The notes below the pieces were generated by a model. The model was given only the letters and a program-made list of their open reading frames with translations. It was not told the DNA's origin and did not search any database. Made by a program: the position numbers and the translations under genes. Below are positions 23,201 to 35,700 of a stretch of 64,000 nucleotides of DNA, piece after piece (the stretch's first letter is position 1; the number at the start of each line of letters is the position of its first letter). The stretch comes from Viscum album (lineage: Eukaryota; Streptophyta; Magnoliopsida; Santalales; Viscaceae), in contig OY728123.1 in NCBI GenBank assembly GCA_963277665.1, forward strand, positions 630,786,915 to 630,850,914, written 5' to 3'.

Positions 23201-25019
23201 TTTTTCATCACCACCACACATGGATAGTAATTAGTATGTGAATAGTAAATAAATATGATATTTTTCAAAAATAATAATGGTTATTTTATGAAAAATTGGA
23301 CATATTGTTAATGATATAATAAATAATTGGTTATTATTAATTTAATCTTTTAAAACGTGAATACTAAAAATAAAATGGCATCTATATTATATGAAATGAA
23401 TTTATAAAAATTATATTATATTTATACCAAATATAACTACTATTTATAACACTAATATACAATAATTTATAACATTATTTTCCTAGTATAATTATATTAC
23501 AAATAAACGTCCTCACAATCACACATTAATCATGGGAGGTTCATGTTTGGGTCTATTTAACCACATTCTCATATAGGACATTGAATTTATATCATTGATT
23601 AATATGATAACATGTATAATAGTGTTATTTGACATAAATTTGTATATAAATGGGATTATTTATATATATATATGAATATTTATCACATTAATTAAAGATT
23701 AACCATATGTTCAATAAGAAACACCAAAAATTGCTCTTTTCTAATTTTAACCTCATGTATTGTAATAAATATTAACATAAAATTAAATTATTTATTTTTA
23801 AAATATATTATAATATATAATAAATAATATTATATTTCAAAATGGTGATGTAATTTTTGGAATGGAATATATACCAACACAACTTTTATGGAAGTAGTTT
23901 TAAGTGATAAATATTACTTACTCATATTGTTGAAAATATGTAAAAACCAACAAATATATATTTATATAATGAATATAAATTAGGATCATAAATGTTTATA
24001 TTTATGAATAAGGTTATTGAATAGATGGTTAAGGTGTCTATGTAATATTTATAGGAGTATTGATTTTTACCTACAATGAAAGAAAACAAGGTATGGTTTT
24101 TCATTTCAAATTCCTCTTTTTGAGACATGTTTAGTTTTATGGACATAATTTCATTTATGTGTAACATATAATTATTATATGAGTTATCATATCATGAATT
24201 ATATATTAATAATTCTATTGCATGTTCAATTTTTAGATGTTTTTAATTAATTGTTACTCTGACAAAAATGGTTTTTATTGGTCCCAATTCTGATTATTTA
24301 AGACATGATACATATTATTCCATATATTTCCATTGTATGGTGTTCTACTGATTTACTATCCCATGAATTTTATATAAATTAATTTTTTTGTAATTAATGG
24401 TAAAAAAATTGTAAATATCATATGATTTTCATAAAAAAATTAACCCAACTGTTGCCCAAGTCATAAGAGTTATTGGTAACTCAAGATTTGTTCATTTATA
24501 TATTATCATTTACATGAACTTAATTAATAAAATCTGGGTATGTTATTAAATTTTATTGTATTCTGTTTCATTGTCTCGTTATTTACCTTTTACAATATAA
24601 AAATTTAAAATGATTCATGCTTCATGGATTAAGTTTTCTTTATGTGATTTTGATAACTCTATTCTTTTTTCCTTGAGTTACAGTGTTTCTTTATGAACAT
24701 ATTCATTATATAATAGCAATATGATACCCAAATATTTAACATTATATAATTTTAATCTTATTTGGAAAAAATATGTTTTAATAGAAAATAATGTTTTGTT
24801 ACTATTATCATAATGTGAGTTTTAATGAATTTATTTTCAAACTAATACATTAGTGTTTTCCATTGAAATTGTCATGTTTGTCTTTGTGTCCCTTTTATAT
24901 TAGATAATTTATATTTCTATTCAAATAGAATCAATATGAACATTTTCAATGATATACTTCTTGGAAATTGGAAATCAATATCTTGTGTCAAATTTTAGAA
25001 GAACAACTCTGGCCACCAT

Positions 25020-27430
25020 CATATCATGAGAATTTTTTTCAAAATGAGAAGATTCTTCCTCTTTGATTCAGGTTTAATGATGAATGGGATGCTTTACCAG
25101 AATGTTCACAAATTTATTAGGACTCTTGGGCCTCAAATTAATGTCGTGATAACCCTCTTTCCAATATCTCTAAGATCAAACAACTCAAGATTAAACCGAA
25201 TTAATAGAGAAAAGTAAAGTTAATCTCACATGGTGTATAAATTGATATCCTTGAGTGCATATTACCTGAATATAAAGAATAAATTATAGAGGAAATTTTC
25301 TTTAGAGATAGTTCAATGAAGTTGAGATGGATTCCAAACTTCAAAACCTCATAAAACTTTGGGAAAACATCAAAAATGACATCTTAATAATAAAATTTCT
25401 AGAGTATTGGGTTACAAATACCAAATTACTTACTATTTTAAAAATGGTTCTAAGAGAAAGTAGACCTCTATCATTACTAATAGATGTACACTGAATCATT
25501 GAAGAATGGTAGCAGTTATACAATCACAACATGTACTTTTATATCAACCTCTTCACTAGGCCACCATAGAATGTGGTGTAGAAGGAAAATAAAATTCCAT
25601 GTATCATTACTGAGGAAGATAACTATTTACTCACATATACTCCTCTAGATGATGAAATTAAGGAAGAAGTATTTTGACTTAATAAATAATGATCTCTTGG
25701 ACCGGATGGATTCACAAACATATTCTTCCAATCTTTTTTGGATATCATCTAGAAAGACATATGTAATCTTGTTGTGCATTTTTTTTCAAGAGGCGGTACT
25801 TTACCCAAGGTTTTAATGCCCAATTTATAACCTTATTTCAAAAAGATTAGAATTCCATTGACATCATACAATTTTGGATAATAGATCTCATCCACACAAT
25901 TTACAAACACATTACAAAATTCATTAGAAACAAACATGCTTTGTTCTCGAATAGAATTATATCATATAATAAAATTGTATTTGTTAAAGGAAGTATAATT
26001 AAATATTAATTTATTACTTCCTCAGAGTGTGTTATACTCCTTCAAAAGTACACCAAGCTGGAAAAATTAACAATAAATTTGACATTAAAAAAATCCTTTG
26101 ACTCAATAGACCAGAGTTTCATTGGTAATGTGATCCACTATATTGGCTTCAGCTTGCGGTTTATACATTAGATAACAACCCCTCTTGGATCTAGCCACAT
26201 ATCCATTCATATTAATGTGTCCCTATAAGGTTAAACCAAATTCCCATGAGGGGTAATATCAGGGGTCCTCTTTTAGCTATTATCTTTAAAATTACAGAGG
26301 ATTATCTAAGAAGACATCATCACATGGTGGACACAGGTGAACTGGAAACTATCAAAGTGACTAGAGGTATCTCTACTACTTCCCACCTATTTTCTCTGAT
26401 GATATTATCATTTTTACTCATGGATACATGATGAATATCTACAATATAAAAATTTCCATCATTAACTATGAATGTGTTTCATTCCATGAAACTAATTAGA
26501 GCAAGTCCTTCATCTACTTTTGAATGAATATCCCAACTTCATGGAATAGTTGCATCACTAATGACCTTGGATTAAATGAAGGCACAATTCCATTTATCTA
26601 CCTTGGAGTTCACATTTTCTGGGTTAAGCCTTGTAACTCTCACTTTTATAAAGAAATGGGTCATGTTTCATGAACTCATGCATCTTGAAAAGATGATTCA
26701 CTCTCAATGGAATTTCGAATTTGAATTATTAAGAATGTGGCTATTTCAAAACTGGTATACTAATTCATGGTGTATCTTTGGCCTATTTCTCTCATTTAAT
26801 CCATTAACTCTATGATAATAATTTTTTGGAGTGACACTGTGATGGAAATAAAGATTATAATAACCTCTTGGAAACATTACTACATACCTCAAGCTATAGG
26901 AGGTCTCGGTATCAATTATAAGAGACAAATCATCTTTTATCTACAAGTAAAATTTATGTTGGGGTTAATCATCCAAAAATCTACCTCCATGGATTTCAGT
27001 ATATAAATATTTCATGAAAATCTCATAGTAGGAAAAATTAAATACATTGAGTCCTCAATCTGGACTAGTTTGAGAAATGTCTTCAAAAAAACACATTCAC
27101 TCTCATTGGATAGTAAATATAAACTCATATAATATATTTTGGAATATCCAATTGACCTGAGAACCTAGAATTGATTAGATTATTTCTATAGATTTTGAAA
27201 CTAACTAGAATAAATCGATCTATGATCAAATGGATGATCTAGAAATGCTACCTAATGATATTGGTTCAATTGTTGCAGGTTATGATTTTATCAACCAAAA
27301 ATACATGCTCATCTAGAAACAGTCTCCAAATGTCCATCTCAATTACTAGATATTTGTTTTCTTGTTGCTTTACAGAGATCAAAAATGGATTGGTACCTTA
27401 AATAAAATGTGTAGTCCTCCTTCAAGGTTC
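25020..27430 (+). pseudogene. LINE B reverse transcriptase, degenerate
   Basis: Linker FRFNDEWDALPECSQIY lies at about 25065-25120. LDDEIKEEVF (25640-25670) and SLGPDGFTNIFFQSF (25692-25738) are the conserved start of the RT domain. Palm KKSFDSIDQSFIGNVIHYIG lies near 26085-26145. The catalytic [FY]ADD appears as FSDDIIIF at 26392-26415, with Ala as Ser and both Asp present. Downstream, SNSWCIFGLFLSF-like thumb sequence is open near 26576-26815. Several frameshifts occur between these pieces. It is better preserved than the RT of LINE A around the active site. Confidence 0.88.
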
Positions 27431-27439
27431 CCCCTACTC

Positions 27440-27570
27440 TAGAGGTTTTCGCTCAATAAAATCTATGTTGCTAATATCCTACAACTAGTGTGTATTTCCT
27501 TGTGCTCTAAATGTGTCCTATGTCATCAACACTAAGGACACACCAATCATCACTTCTTCTGCTGATAAAC
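27440..27570 (+). pseudogene. LINE B zf-RVT zinc-binding motif
   Basis: CSKCVLCHQH followed by a stop and GHTNHHFFC lies at 27503-27563. It fits the C..C ... H..F.C pattern of the zinc-binding region found after RT in plant LINEs and related host genes. One stop (TAA) stands within it. Confidence 0.72.
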
Positions 27571-27759
27571 AACATCATTATTATAGAAGTTAATTTTTGA
27601 TATTTTTTAGATCCATCCACCACAAAATGGATCGATCTATCACTTTCTGTTTGTTATTGTTGAATTATCTTCTTCCAAGAAGGTTTAAATCCTTTTCAGA
27701 GTGGATTTTGAAGAATTGATTCACCCAATATGGATAGGTAAAAATAAATCTGAATACTA

Positions 27760-28400
27760 CCATACATGCATCAACATGAAACTAGCCCTTACTACTATTA
27801 CCACATCAATACAGAATACAAATTCCTTGCAAGGGGATTGTTGAAGAAATTCGATAAGGGACCTTACTATCCAAAGGTGCCTAAAAAATTGGGAAATTTC
27901 CCTAAACCTACTGGAATTCATGATGTATTATGTTTTCCCCCCCTTCATTGGATTGTTAAAATTCCATAATGATGTTTCCATGATGGTAAATCTTATTCCA
28001 ATAAGATACATGGTCATCTTCAGGGACTATAACAGTGATGATGTGGAGTTCCTTTATGGTTCTTCTTGTCATTTCACTACCCTGAAATTGGAAATAATGG
28101 TAATCATCAAGGAGGATGACATGTAATGTCAAACAAATTGGAACAACATATGGATTGTGTGCGACTCGACTTCCGTTGTTTAGTACGTATGGATGGAATT
28201 AATTTAATTGTCATTAAAGATGATAGAAAAATGGGTGAATTGTCTAGAAAATATCTCTTCTATGAACCAAATCATTACACATGACTTTAAAGAATTCAAT
28301 TACCTTATTGATGGTATGGAAAATACTATATTTAATAAATAGGTATTCACATTCTCCTGAACTCTTTAATGGGACTTTCTTCCTACCTTTTTTCGAGACA
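27760..28400 (+). pseudogene. LINE B C-terminal RNase H domain, degenerate
   Basis: Some plant L1 elements carry an RNase HI domain that degrades the RNA strand of the RNA-DNA hybrid. Here FPPLHWIVKIP (near 27935-27968), a frame change, then FRDYNSD (28020) and a TLKLEIM helix (28080-28100) lead to WNNIWIVCDSTSVV (28140-28181), the signature strand with its catalytic Asp. QIITHDFKEFNYLIDGM near 28268-28320 is the final His/Asp block. Order and spacing match the family; at least one frameshift and several stops disable it. Confidence 0.82.
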
Positions 28401-28489
28401 ATTATAAAATGCATTCTTTTTTACTCCAATAACCATTATTTTATATAAATAAAGACCTTCCAAGCTATAATTTATCTAAAAACAATATA

Positions 28490-29693
28490 CAGTGTGATAA
28501 TCATATTTTACATTATTCATATTGGATGATGGACACCTAAAAATAGTTTTATTTTTTGACATGGGGAAAAGTATTTCAATTTCGTATGTTGTTATTCCAA
28601 ACTAGATTTTTTTTTTGAAATTTTCCTATGAATTGTTTAACCATCCACCTTATTCACCCAAATGGTTTATGATCATGTTATCTATTATATTAACATATAG
28701 AAAATTGTTTTAGTTTTGTATATTTTTTTTCAAATATTGATTTTTTTTGGAATGTTGACTATGTGTTATTTCACTCCCCAAATTTTTTGTATTGATATTT
28801 TATAATCTTGTATTCCATTTTTTACGTGTAAATAATTATTGATATTCTCGATGATCATTCACTAATAACAAAAGATTATTATGTGTTGATATCTTATATC
28901 ATTCATTATATGGATATCTAAGTTATTATTTAGAAAGAGGTTCTTTAGTGATTGTTATTAAATGTATTATTGACTATTATGATGAATTAATTGGGAATTT
29001 TTAGGTGATTGATGGGGTGTAGAGGTATATATCACCTCAATGAATAAATACAACTAATGGTACAAAATAGTTTTGGTTTTTATATATTTAACTTCCCATA
29101 ATAGAATTGTTTCATAATATTAAGCCTTTATAGTTGTTTTTTATGTCTGATAAAATATATTCCATTATAATGAGATCACAATTATTTGTATCCATGTTTT
29201 TACTTATTTAAATGGATATATGAATCATCTTATTTAGATTTTATTTTCGATTTATGTTGAATATTAATTCCTATAAAAATATTAATTTCATGATTTGTTT
29301 AGTTTTTTTCCCTTTCTTAGTGTTCGGTCTCACCACTTTCTTATGTTTACATTCACCATGTTATGAATAAAACAAGTATGTGGGACATTTTTAGAGTGAA
29401 ATAATATTCATAATTTCTTTTTGATGATGTTCAAGACTTATCCTGAATTAAATAGTTTCTAGTATATAATAAAAAAATGTTTATTAGATTTGAAAGGCAA
29501 GGGATTTGTTAGTTTTTGATATCTCCAACATCTCTTAAGCACATAATATAAAAATATTCTTATGGTGTAATAGATTTAACCAAAAAATGAATTGTGTGAT
29601 TTTGGATGGTTATATCCATGATTTTATTGTTTCCATCAAAGTGGATATGTACAGTATGTGTGTATGAGTACTGGATTTTGGAGTTCGGGTTCA
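28490..29693 (+). repeat. T2 3' LTR, right part
   Basis: It resumes the LTR after LINE B: CATGGGGAAAAGTA (28561), the conserved GGGGTGTAGAGG block (29013), the TTTCTTATGTTTACATTC block before ATGTTATGAATAAAA (29338-29368), and an end at GGAGTTCGGGTTCA (29693). That end corresponds to GGGGTCGGGATGTTACA of T1. Confidence 0.68.
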
Positions 29694-31453
29694 TGGAATT
29701 ACATAAACATACCTTATTAAATTAATTATATATGAATAGATTTATTGGAGATATATTTAATAAACTATATTTAATTATATTATTTGTTAGTTGGATGTGG
29801 AGAGAGGGTTCAAACATGGGGTAAGGGATCTTCCATACCTCCTTCGTGTCTTTTCGACTACACAATCTCTTTATTTTTATTTATTTTATTTAATGTTTTT
29901 CTCGTGAAATTATACTATTTTTGTATATATATAACCATTAAATATATACGAAGTTAAATATCATTTTCATTTATTGATCTATGATTTTTTTTAGTTCACT
30001 TGAGAATCCCCACTTATATATAAACCAAATTTAAGGGAATTTCCTGATTTTTTTATCACATGCCAACCATCACCCCAATGAAATATTTTTAATACAAAAA
30101 ATATATTTTAAAAACCATTATTATTTTTTAGAGAAACCTATTGGTTCAATTTTTGTTTTATAAAAAATAATTATCTATTTCTTTATTTAAAAATATAGTT
30201 ACATATTTTATGAGTAATCATCCAAGTGGGGTGTACTCATTCGTTCATATCATAGATTATTTCAATCAATTTGGTACATTAGAAATACATGTTCATTAAT
30301 TGAATCAATTTTTAATTTATTAAAGTCCAATTAAATTTAATTATATATTATTTTTTGAATACATATGGATTATATTCATTAAATCCATGATTCTGAGTTA
30401 CGAAACCAACTTCTTTATCATGGGTTTTACCATTATTGCAGTTTATATATGGATTCCTTTCCTTATGTGAATAAATAATTATTATTAACATTATGTTTTG
30501 GATGGTACAAAATTAAAATATCCTCTAATACATTAGGTAAATATTTATATCGCATGAGATGTTATATAAGACATTATGGAGTGAACTAAATCATAAATAT
30601 GACTTTTTCTACTATGTATGGTGCATGTGCAGCAATGCTAAGAACAATATATTATGATATGGGTGGGGCCCAATTTATATCGCACTCAAATTCAATTTGT
30701 AAGGCATTATATCTCATGTGATTTTATATATGGTATTACACAGTGAACATAATCCACTATTGTACTTTGTCCACATTATGATAATGGTCATGAGTATGAC
30801 ACATTAAATGTGATTACGATGTCATGTCATATATTATTTCACCATATTAAATGATTCCATGGTCTTGTGATTTCATTTCATTATTCCTTATTTACATTCC
30901 TAGGATATTATCTTTATGATATCATGTTATTCCTATTTACACTCTTTTTATGCATTAATACTGTGTTACTTCACATGGTGGGATTTATAGATCACCCTTT
31001 TCCATATGCAATTTCTCACAGGGTATCCAATGATAGAATATATATAGGATTTGAGTGTACAATGTGGATATTTAAATAAAGATAATGTTTTTAATTTTTA
31101 TTAATATGTACTTATGGGTATAATCCTATAATGACACTTGATATCATAATATTTGGCATTAAAATGTTGGAAAATTATGTTATGAATCATGGTATAATGT
31201 GTGTTCAAGGAATGGGTTACAATATAATGAATATGATTGATTTGTTTGATAACCCAAAACACTGAAACCACACTTATATAAAACTCCCCATACCTTATAA
31301 GCATCATTCTATATCTTTGTAATCATAGTATTTTACCCATACCACACTTAGGTTTGAATATGATTCTTGGGGGTACTGACCCCAATATAGGATCCATTCC
31401 TCATCATTTGGTGTATGAATCTGTAAAGGCAGTTACTGACTTCATATGTGGAG
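29694..31453 (+). repeat. T5: partial older LTR-like remnant next to T3
   Basis: No coding sequence. Two patches match the T3 LTR in order: ATATGGATTCCTTTCCTTATGTGAATAA (30447-30474 by position) against 33610-33645, and 30940-31080 against 34000-34120 (CACCCTTTTCCATATGC for AACCCTTTTCTTATGC, then AAATAAAGATAATGTTTT for AAATAAATATGTTGGGTTTT). GGGTGGGGCCC at 30661 is the shared LTR block. 29790-29830 also resembles the T4 LTR near 55115. It is probably a solo or truncated LTR; ends are not defined. Confidence 0.5.
31449..31453. repeat. Possible target-site duplication of T3
   Basis: TGGAG before the 5' LTR and TAGAG (42077-42081) after the 3' LTR match at four of five bases. The mismatch could be a later mutation, but a five-base match of this quality can also arise by chance. 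Confidence 0.4.
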
Positions 31454-32665
31454 TGTAATGACACAAAAATTTATTATTGAAAATTTATCTGGATCTAATT
31501 ATATGTATTATCATTTAAAATGGTTATAAAACATATTCACTTCTTTGGTTTTATGATTTTGGATTTCAAAATACTCTTAAGAATTGATACCATTGATAGT
31601 ATAGCCATAGAGCAGTGATCACAAGATTAGTATAAATGTAGGGTTTTAACAAATCCAATTTACAAAAAAAAATAAAGTGATGGCCTCATATAGTAGAATT
31701 TCTCTATACGAAGCCCATTTTCGAAGCTCAGAAAGGAGGTGATGTCACTAGGTTTCACTATTGAAAAATTCCAAGCCGAACATCAACATGTTATCTTCGA
31801 AAAGAACAGCCAACGGGAGAAGTGGAAGTTGATAGAAATTACCACCCGAGAAATGTTATTCAAGCCACCCCAAGAGTCTTACACCATCGCACACCTTACC
31901 CTTAGGTATTATGTGGGGTTATAAGGGGTTATGTAACAAGACCCTAGCACTATGATTTTGTGCATTATTTTTAATTAAATAAATAATATATATTCATTTT
32001 ATTAGTTTGAATATTTTTTAAATCAAAAATAGTATTTTTATAAATAATTTTTTTTGTATTAATGGACTTTTGAACTAATTAATATTTTCATAAAATCTTA
32101 TTACTAAATTACATTTTTATTAAATATAAATTATCATATAATTTTTGTAAACGAAAATGAAAATTTTATTATGGTTTGAAAACTATTTTTGTCAAAACCC
32201 TTGAATTTTCAATAAATAAAGGAATTTATATAAAAAATTAAAATTCAATTATATAGAAAAATATTTATATAAAATGAATATTATTTTTGGATTGAGGACA
32301 TTGGAATTATCTAATGGTGAATTTTACATAATTTTCAGAGACAATCGATTTATTTGGTAAAAATTAAATATCGTTTAAATGTATAATGTGTTTTATGACA
32401 ACATAATGACCCAATAATGAAGTAATAAAATAATATAAATGGTAATTTCGGCCAATATATGTTTTAAAATTTACATAATGTGATTTGAGGTTTTCTTGTT
32501 TAATTTTACAAAGCCTTATTGGACCCTGCAGGAATTATAAAACTTTTTGTCATTCTAAAATAATGTCCTTGAGAGTGTGACTCACCTACAAAAAAGAAAG
32601 CCTAATATTTTAATGTGTTCATAAATTTGTCATATAAATTAGTGTTTTCCACTACCATTTGGAAA

Positions 32666-32690
32666 AAACCATGGTAAAAAACCATGGTTT
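32666..32690. repeat. Hairpin in T3 5' LTR, upstream of the promoter-like region
   Basis: Arms AAACCATGGT and ACCATGGTTT pair perfectly around AAAAA. The 3' LTR has CATGGGT and ACCCATG around AAA at the same site (40520-40536). Confidence 0.6.
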
Positions 32691-32918
32691 TGTTTTTGGT
32701 TATGATTAGTTTAATGTGTGGTGGCCAAAACCTAAATAATAAATAATTCCCTCTCTTTTCCTATGTAAAACCACACAACCTCCTACTTCCTCTTAACTCA
32801 AAGCACTTGGATCTCGACCATAATCTTCCATCATATCTCTATAATCCTAAAAAGGCGCCCCAAGATCCCAATAAGCCTCTCTCAAGCCTCTCCAATGCCT
32901 TTGGTATCACACTTCCAT

Positions 32919-33495
32919 GTAAGGGATATCTTCCTTTCTTATTTTTTTCCAAATTTATTTAAATTTGTATACCCTTTTGTTATTAATTAAAAATAGTGGG
33001 GTATAAATTATCCCCTCCCCCATACATTCTTCTATATGTTTTAATGATTATATACCCATTTCTCTCTCATTAATTCCTCCCATGTACACCTGTTACCACG
33101 ATGAAATTCCGTAAGGGATTTCTTCCTCTCTCATTGTTTTCCACGTTAAATTATGTTTTTATACCCCTGTATTTTCACTTAAAAATGTTGGGGTATGATT
33201 TTTCTCCAACCACATACTTCACTCTGTATTTTTTTATGATGAGAGACCTCTTTCTCTCTCATTAATGTCTCCCATGTACACCCTTTACTATGCCGAAATT
33301 CCTTAAGGGAATTCTCTCCCCTCATTTACATTCAGGAACTTCATTTATATTATGCATCTAAATTACATTACATATTTTGGGACATGAATATATATGAACC
33401 CTTACTATCCATTCCATTTACATATTAGGATATACCCCATTCTCTCACATCAACGATTTTTTTGGATTCTTATGTCACACCTTTATGGAGTCAAA
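32919..33495 (+). repeat. T3 5' LTR tandem modules, three units, period 192 bp
   Basis: Units start at GTAAGGG 32919, GTAAGGG 33111 and TTAAGGG 33303, each exactly 192 bases apart. Each unit has a TTTCTTCCTCTCTCAT-type pyrimidine run, a GGGGTATGAT-type word, TCTCTCATTAAT and a GTACACC..TTAC..TG..GAAATT end. The third unit is more diverged. The sequence is unrelated to the CpG modules of T1, T2 and T4. Confidence 0.82.
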
Positions 33496-34260
33496 ATTAC
33501 ACCACAATTTTCCAAGACAAAATAATTGTGTGGTGAATACCATGCCCATTTATTTATCAAGGGTATTCACATTAATGAAAATTTAATTATTGATAATAGA
33601 GTTTCATGTATGAATTCCCCATTCCTTTATCTCGGAATAATTTATGATGTTTAATGAATCCATGTTATATGATCCATGTGGCACACTTATGCATGAAATG
33701 AAATGATTAAGAAGGGTGCGCCCAGATAGCACTCTAATGCATTGGGTAAATATTAGTATCAGAATAAATCATGTGAAATGAGGGTTTACTCATTCTAATC
33801 CATGTATAATGAGTGTTTAATCATTATCCATGTTCCATGAGCCTAGGATCATGCTAATTCCATGTTATGTGTTATTGGCACATTATTATGTTATTATAGT
33901 CATTATGTATCTTGAATTTATGTTTATTTATCTTTTATGGTCCCTTGATATGCCTATTTCCAAACATGTACTACATTATTCATGTTATTCCTTGTTTACT
34001 TCCTTAATGGTAATTATATCTAACCCTTTTCTTATGCATGTCCTCAGGCTATCCCTTGCATTTATAATTATGATGGAATGTGTGTAGTCATGTAAAAGAA
34101 GTTTTAAATAAATATGTTGGGTTTTATGTTCTATGTTGTTATGTAATTTTCCTAGTCCCCAAATACACTAGACCTCTCTATCTTATATTTTGCATCAAGT
34201 CAATAGTTTTATGTAATAAATCATGTTTATGTGTATAATAAAGAGAAGGGTTGTTATAGT

Positions 34261-34272
34261 TGGTATCAGATG
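34261..34272 (+). other. Primer-binding site of T3 (tRNA-iMet)
   Basis: TGGTATCAGATG follows the LTR end after GT. The first ten bases are the standard complement to the 3' end of initiator tRNA-Met. Confidence 0.93.
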
Positions 34273-34763
34273 ATTCGTTTAGTTATTTTTGGGATAAGGA
34301 TTAGAAAACCCTAGTGAAATCCCTAGGTGTAAGACTAAGAATAATAAAAACATACTTATATTTTTTTGATTATTGAGTATGTGGTTTATAAGGAAAATAC
34401 ATCCATGTTTCGATACAAGAAGGTAGAGACGGATCTAGGACAAATGTATCTAGGGGTAAAACCTGGAAGCACCACTTTAAGTTGGACTCAAATGGGAACT
34501 GGTGCATGACAATGGGACTTGATGCACTCTAGGTTTCGACACTCCCAGGGGATATTCTTTGGTAAATTAATGAGCATATTATAAACCATTATTGAGGGAA
34601 AAAATTACCCTAAGAATATACATTGGGAAGTATATCATAAATAACATAGATTGAATCCTATAAGTTCATATATTAAGGAAATAAACGTAATTTATAAGTC
34701 ATCCATTTTTGTATTTGGATTACCCTTTATGTGTATCCCCTTACATTTCTTTTATTACATCCA
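34273..34763 (+). other. T3 untranslated leader with conserved block
   Basis: 34411-34560 matches the T1 leader. GTGCAT (34502) and ATGCAC (34522) are a perfect six-base inverted repeat around 14 bases. No gene is seen before gag. Confidence 0.6.
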
Positions 34764-35700
34764 ATGGCCAGAAATTAGAGGACTCTAGTTAACAACCAAT
34801 GCAACGATCAATGTGATGACTATTCTAATAAGATTCCCAATCTAATTGGAGGGGTAATTGTGAACACCGCCATGATACACTCTCAGTTAACTAAAATTTT
34901 TAATAGAAACATGGGTAAAAAGGAACTTTCAACCCCCCCCCCCAAGAAATAACAAGTAATAGTAGAGAGATTAATGAGACAAAGGCCTCCAAATTTTAAT
35001 GGATCATCTGATCCCTCAATTTCCAGACAATGGATCAACTCCATTGAAAATATATTTTTTATCCTTCATTGTTCTTAAAAAGGGAAGGTTCTTCTAGATG
35101 CTTATCGTATGAAGGGTGATGCTGATCAATGATGGAAACTGATCAAAAATAAAAATCCTGAGGATAAGTTTGAGGTGTTTTAATGGAAGGATTTCCATAA
35201 AATATTTTTTGATAAATACTTTGCACATACCCTATAACTTAATAAGGAAAGGGACTTTCTTTTCCTAAACATAAAAGATGATGAATCCATCAGATTGTAA
35301 AGGAATACTTTACAAGGCTTTCACGATACGCCTTTGGATTTTTCGTTTCCCCTGAATGAAAGGTTGACTGCTTCTTTGGTGGGATAAAAACTAGCCTATA
35401 TAATGACCTAGAGATTCGATACTTCGAGATCTATGAGGAAATTGGATAATGTGCTCCCAAAGTAGAAATGGAGATAGGAAAATATCATGGGTATAATGGG
35501 GATAAGAAACATAAAGTAGACATCAATTCTAAAAGTCTGGTGGAAAAATACATCAGTGCTAAGAAAATACACCACTCCACTTTCCAAAGGTGTAGAAAGA
35601 AGCACCCCAGAAATTTCAAGAAGGTGATGATGAAATGATTTAGGTGTGGAAGAGAAGGGAACCTAGCCATTAACTGCTGACAAGAAAACACACTGCTGTG
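34764..35700 (+). pseudogene. gag: T3 gag, degenerate
   Basis: The likely start is ATG 34764. RQRPPNFNGSSDP (34980-35018), QWINSIENIFFILH and LLDAYRMKGDADQ with TGA before Trp (35092-35140) are the capsid N-half. VKEYFTRLSRYAFGFFVSPE (35298-35357) is the retrotrans_gag core. One knuckle at about 35630-35690 reads stop-FRCGREGNLAINC, with the first Cys position as TGA-TTT and His as Asn. An 11-base C run at 34933-34943 likely shifts the frame. Stops recur where Trp, Gln or Arg codons are expected. Confidence 0.88.

Larger units (their letters stand above)
21455..24960 (+). repeat. T2 3' LTR, left part
   Basis: Colinear with 14800 to about 17700 of the 5' LTR. The start at TGACCCCACAC is chosen because it resembles TGTAACACCCC of T4; the matching start of the 5' LTR could not be found. 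Homology ends near 24900-24960, where LINE B begins. Confidence 0.62.
24960..28490 (+). mobile_element. LINE B: 5'-truncated L1-type LINE inside T2 3' LTR
   Basis: The T2 LTR match is interrupted here by ORF2-type sequence starting at the endonuclease-RT linker and ending with an RNase H domain. ORF1 and the endonuclease are missing, as expected of the 5' truncation common in LINE insertion. No clean target-site duplication or poly(A) tail could be fixed. The element is on the + strand, like everything recognisable in the window. Confidence 0.82.
14700..29693 (+). mobile_element. T2: old LTR retrotransposon with gag remnant only, split by LINE B
   Basis: Long stretches starting near 14820 reappear in order about 7.0-7.4 kb downstream (for example GTTGAAAATATGTAAAAACC at 16727 and 23931, and CCATGAATTTTATAT at 17200 and 24360). 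Past LINE B the match continues at an offset near 10 kb (CATGGGGAAAAGTA at about 18249 and 28561). Internally there is only a decayed leader and gag, with no trace of RT or integrase between 21080 and 21454. LTR divergence is much greater than in T1, so this is an older insertion. The left boundary is uncertain by 150 bases or so. Confidence 0.75.
31454..34258 (+). repeat. T3 5' LTR
   Basis: It starts TGTAATGACAC (partner TGTAACGACCC at 39302) and ends TGTTATA just before GT and the primer site; length is 2805 bases against 2775 for the 3' LTR. Inside are a short hairpin (32666-32690), a weak TATA-like CCTATGTAAAACC (about 32761), three 192-bp tandem modules (32919-33495) and a GGGTGCGCCC block (33714). 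Confidence 0.92.

Noticed and set aside
23922..24167. 81-codon minus-strand frame
   Set aside because: It is within T2 LTR sequence; the partner frame at 16852-17106 encodes a loosely similar string only because the LTRs are repeats. There is no known domain and both arms are AT-driven.
27760..28400. RNase H-like domain as a possible host gene
   Set aside because: It is joined in order to RT and zf-RVT remnants of LINE B and is broken by a frameshift and stops.
31739..31924. 61-codon frame in the T3 5' LTR (GC-richer patch at 31720-31920)
   Set aside because: The matching 3' LTR region (39590-39770) breaks the frame; it is an LTR segment that happens to be less AT-rich.
33830..34087. 85-codon open frame in the T3 5' LTR
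   Set aside because: It lies inside LTR sequence; the 3' LTR counterpart does not keep the frame, and the hydrophobic composition reflects T-rich DNA.
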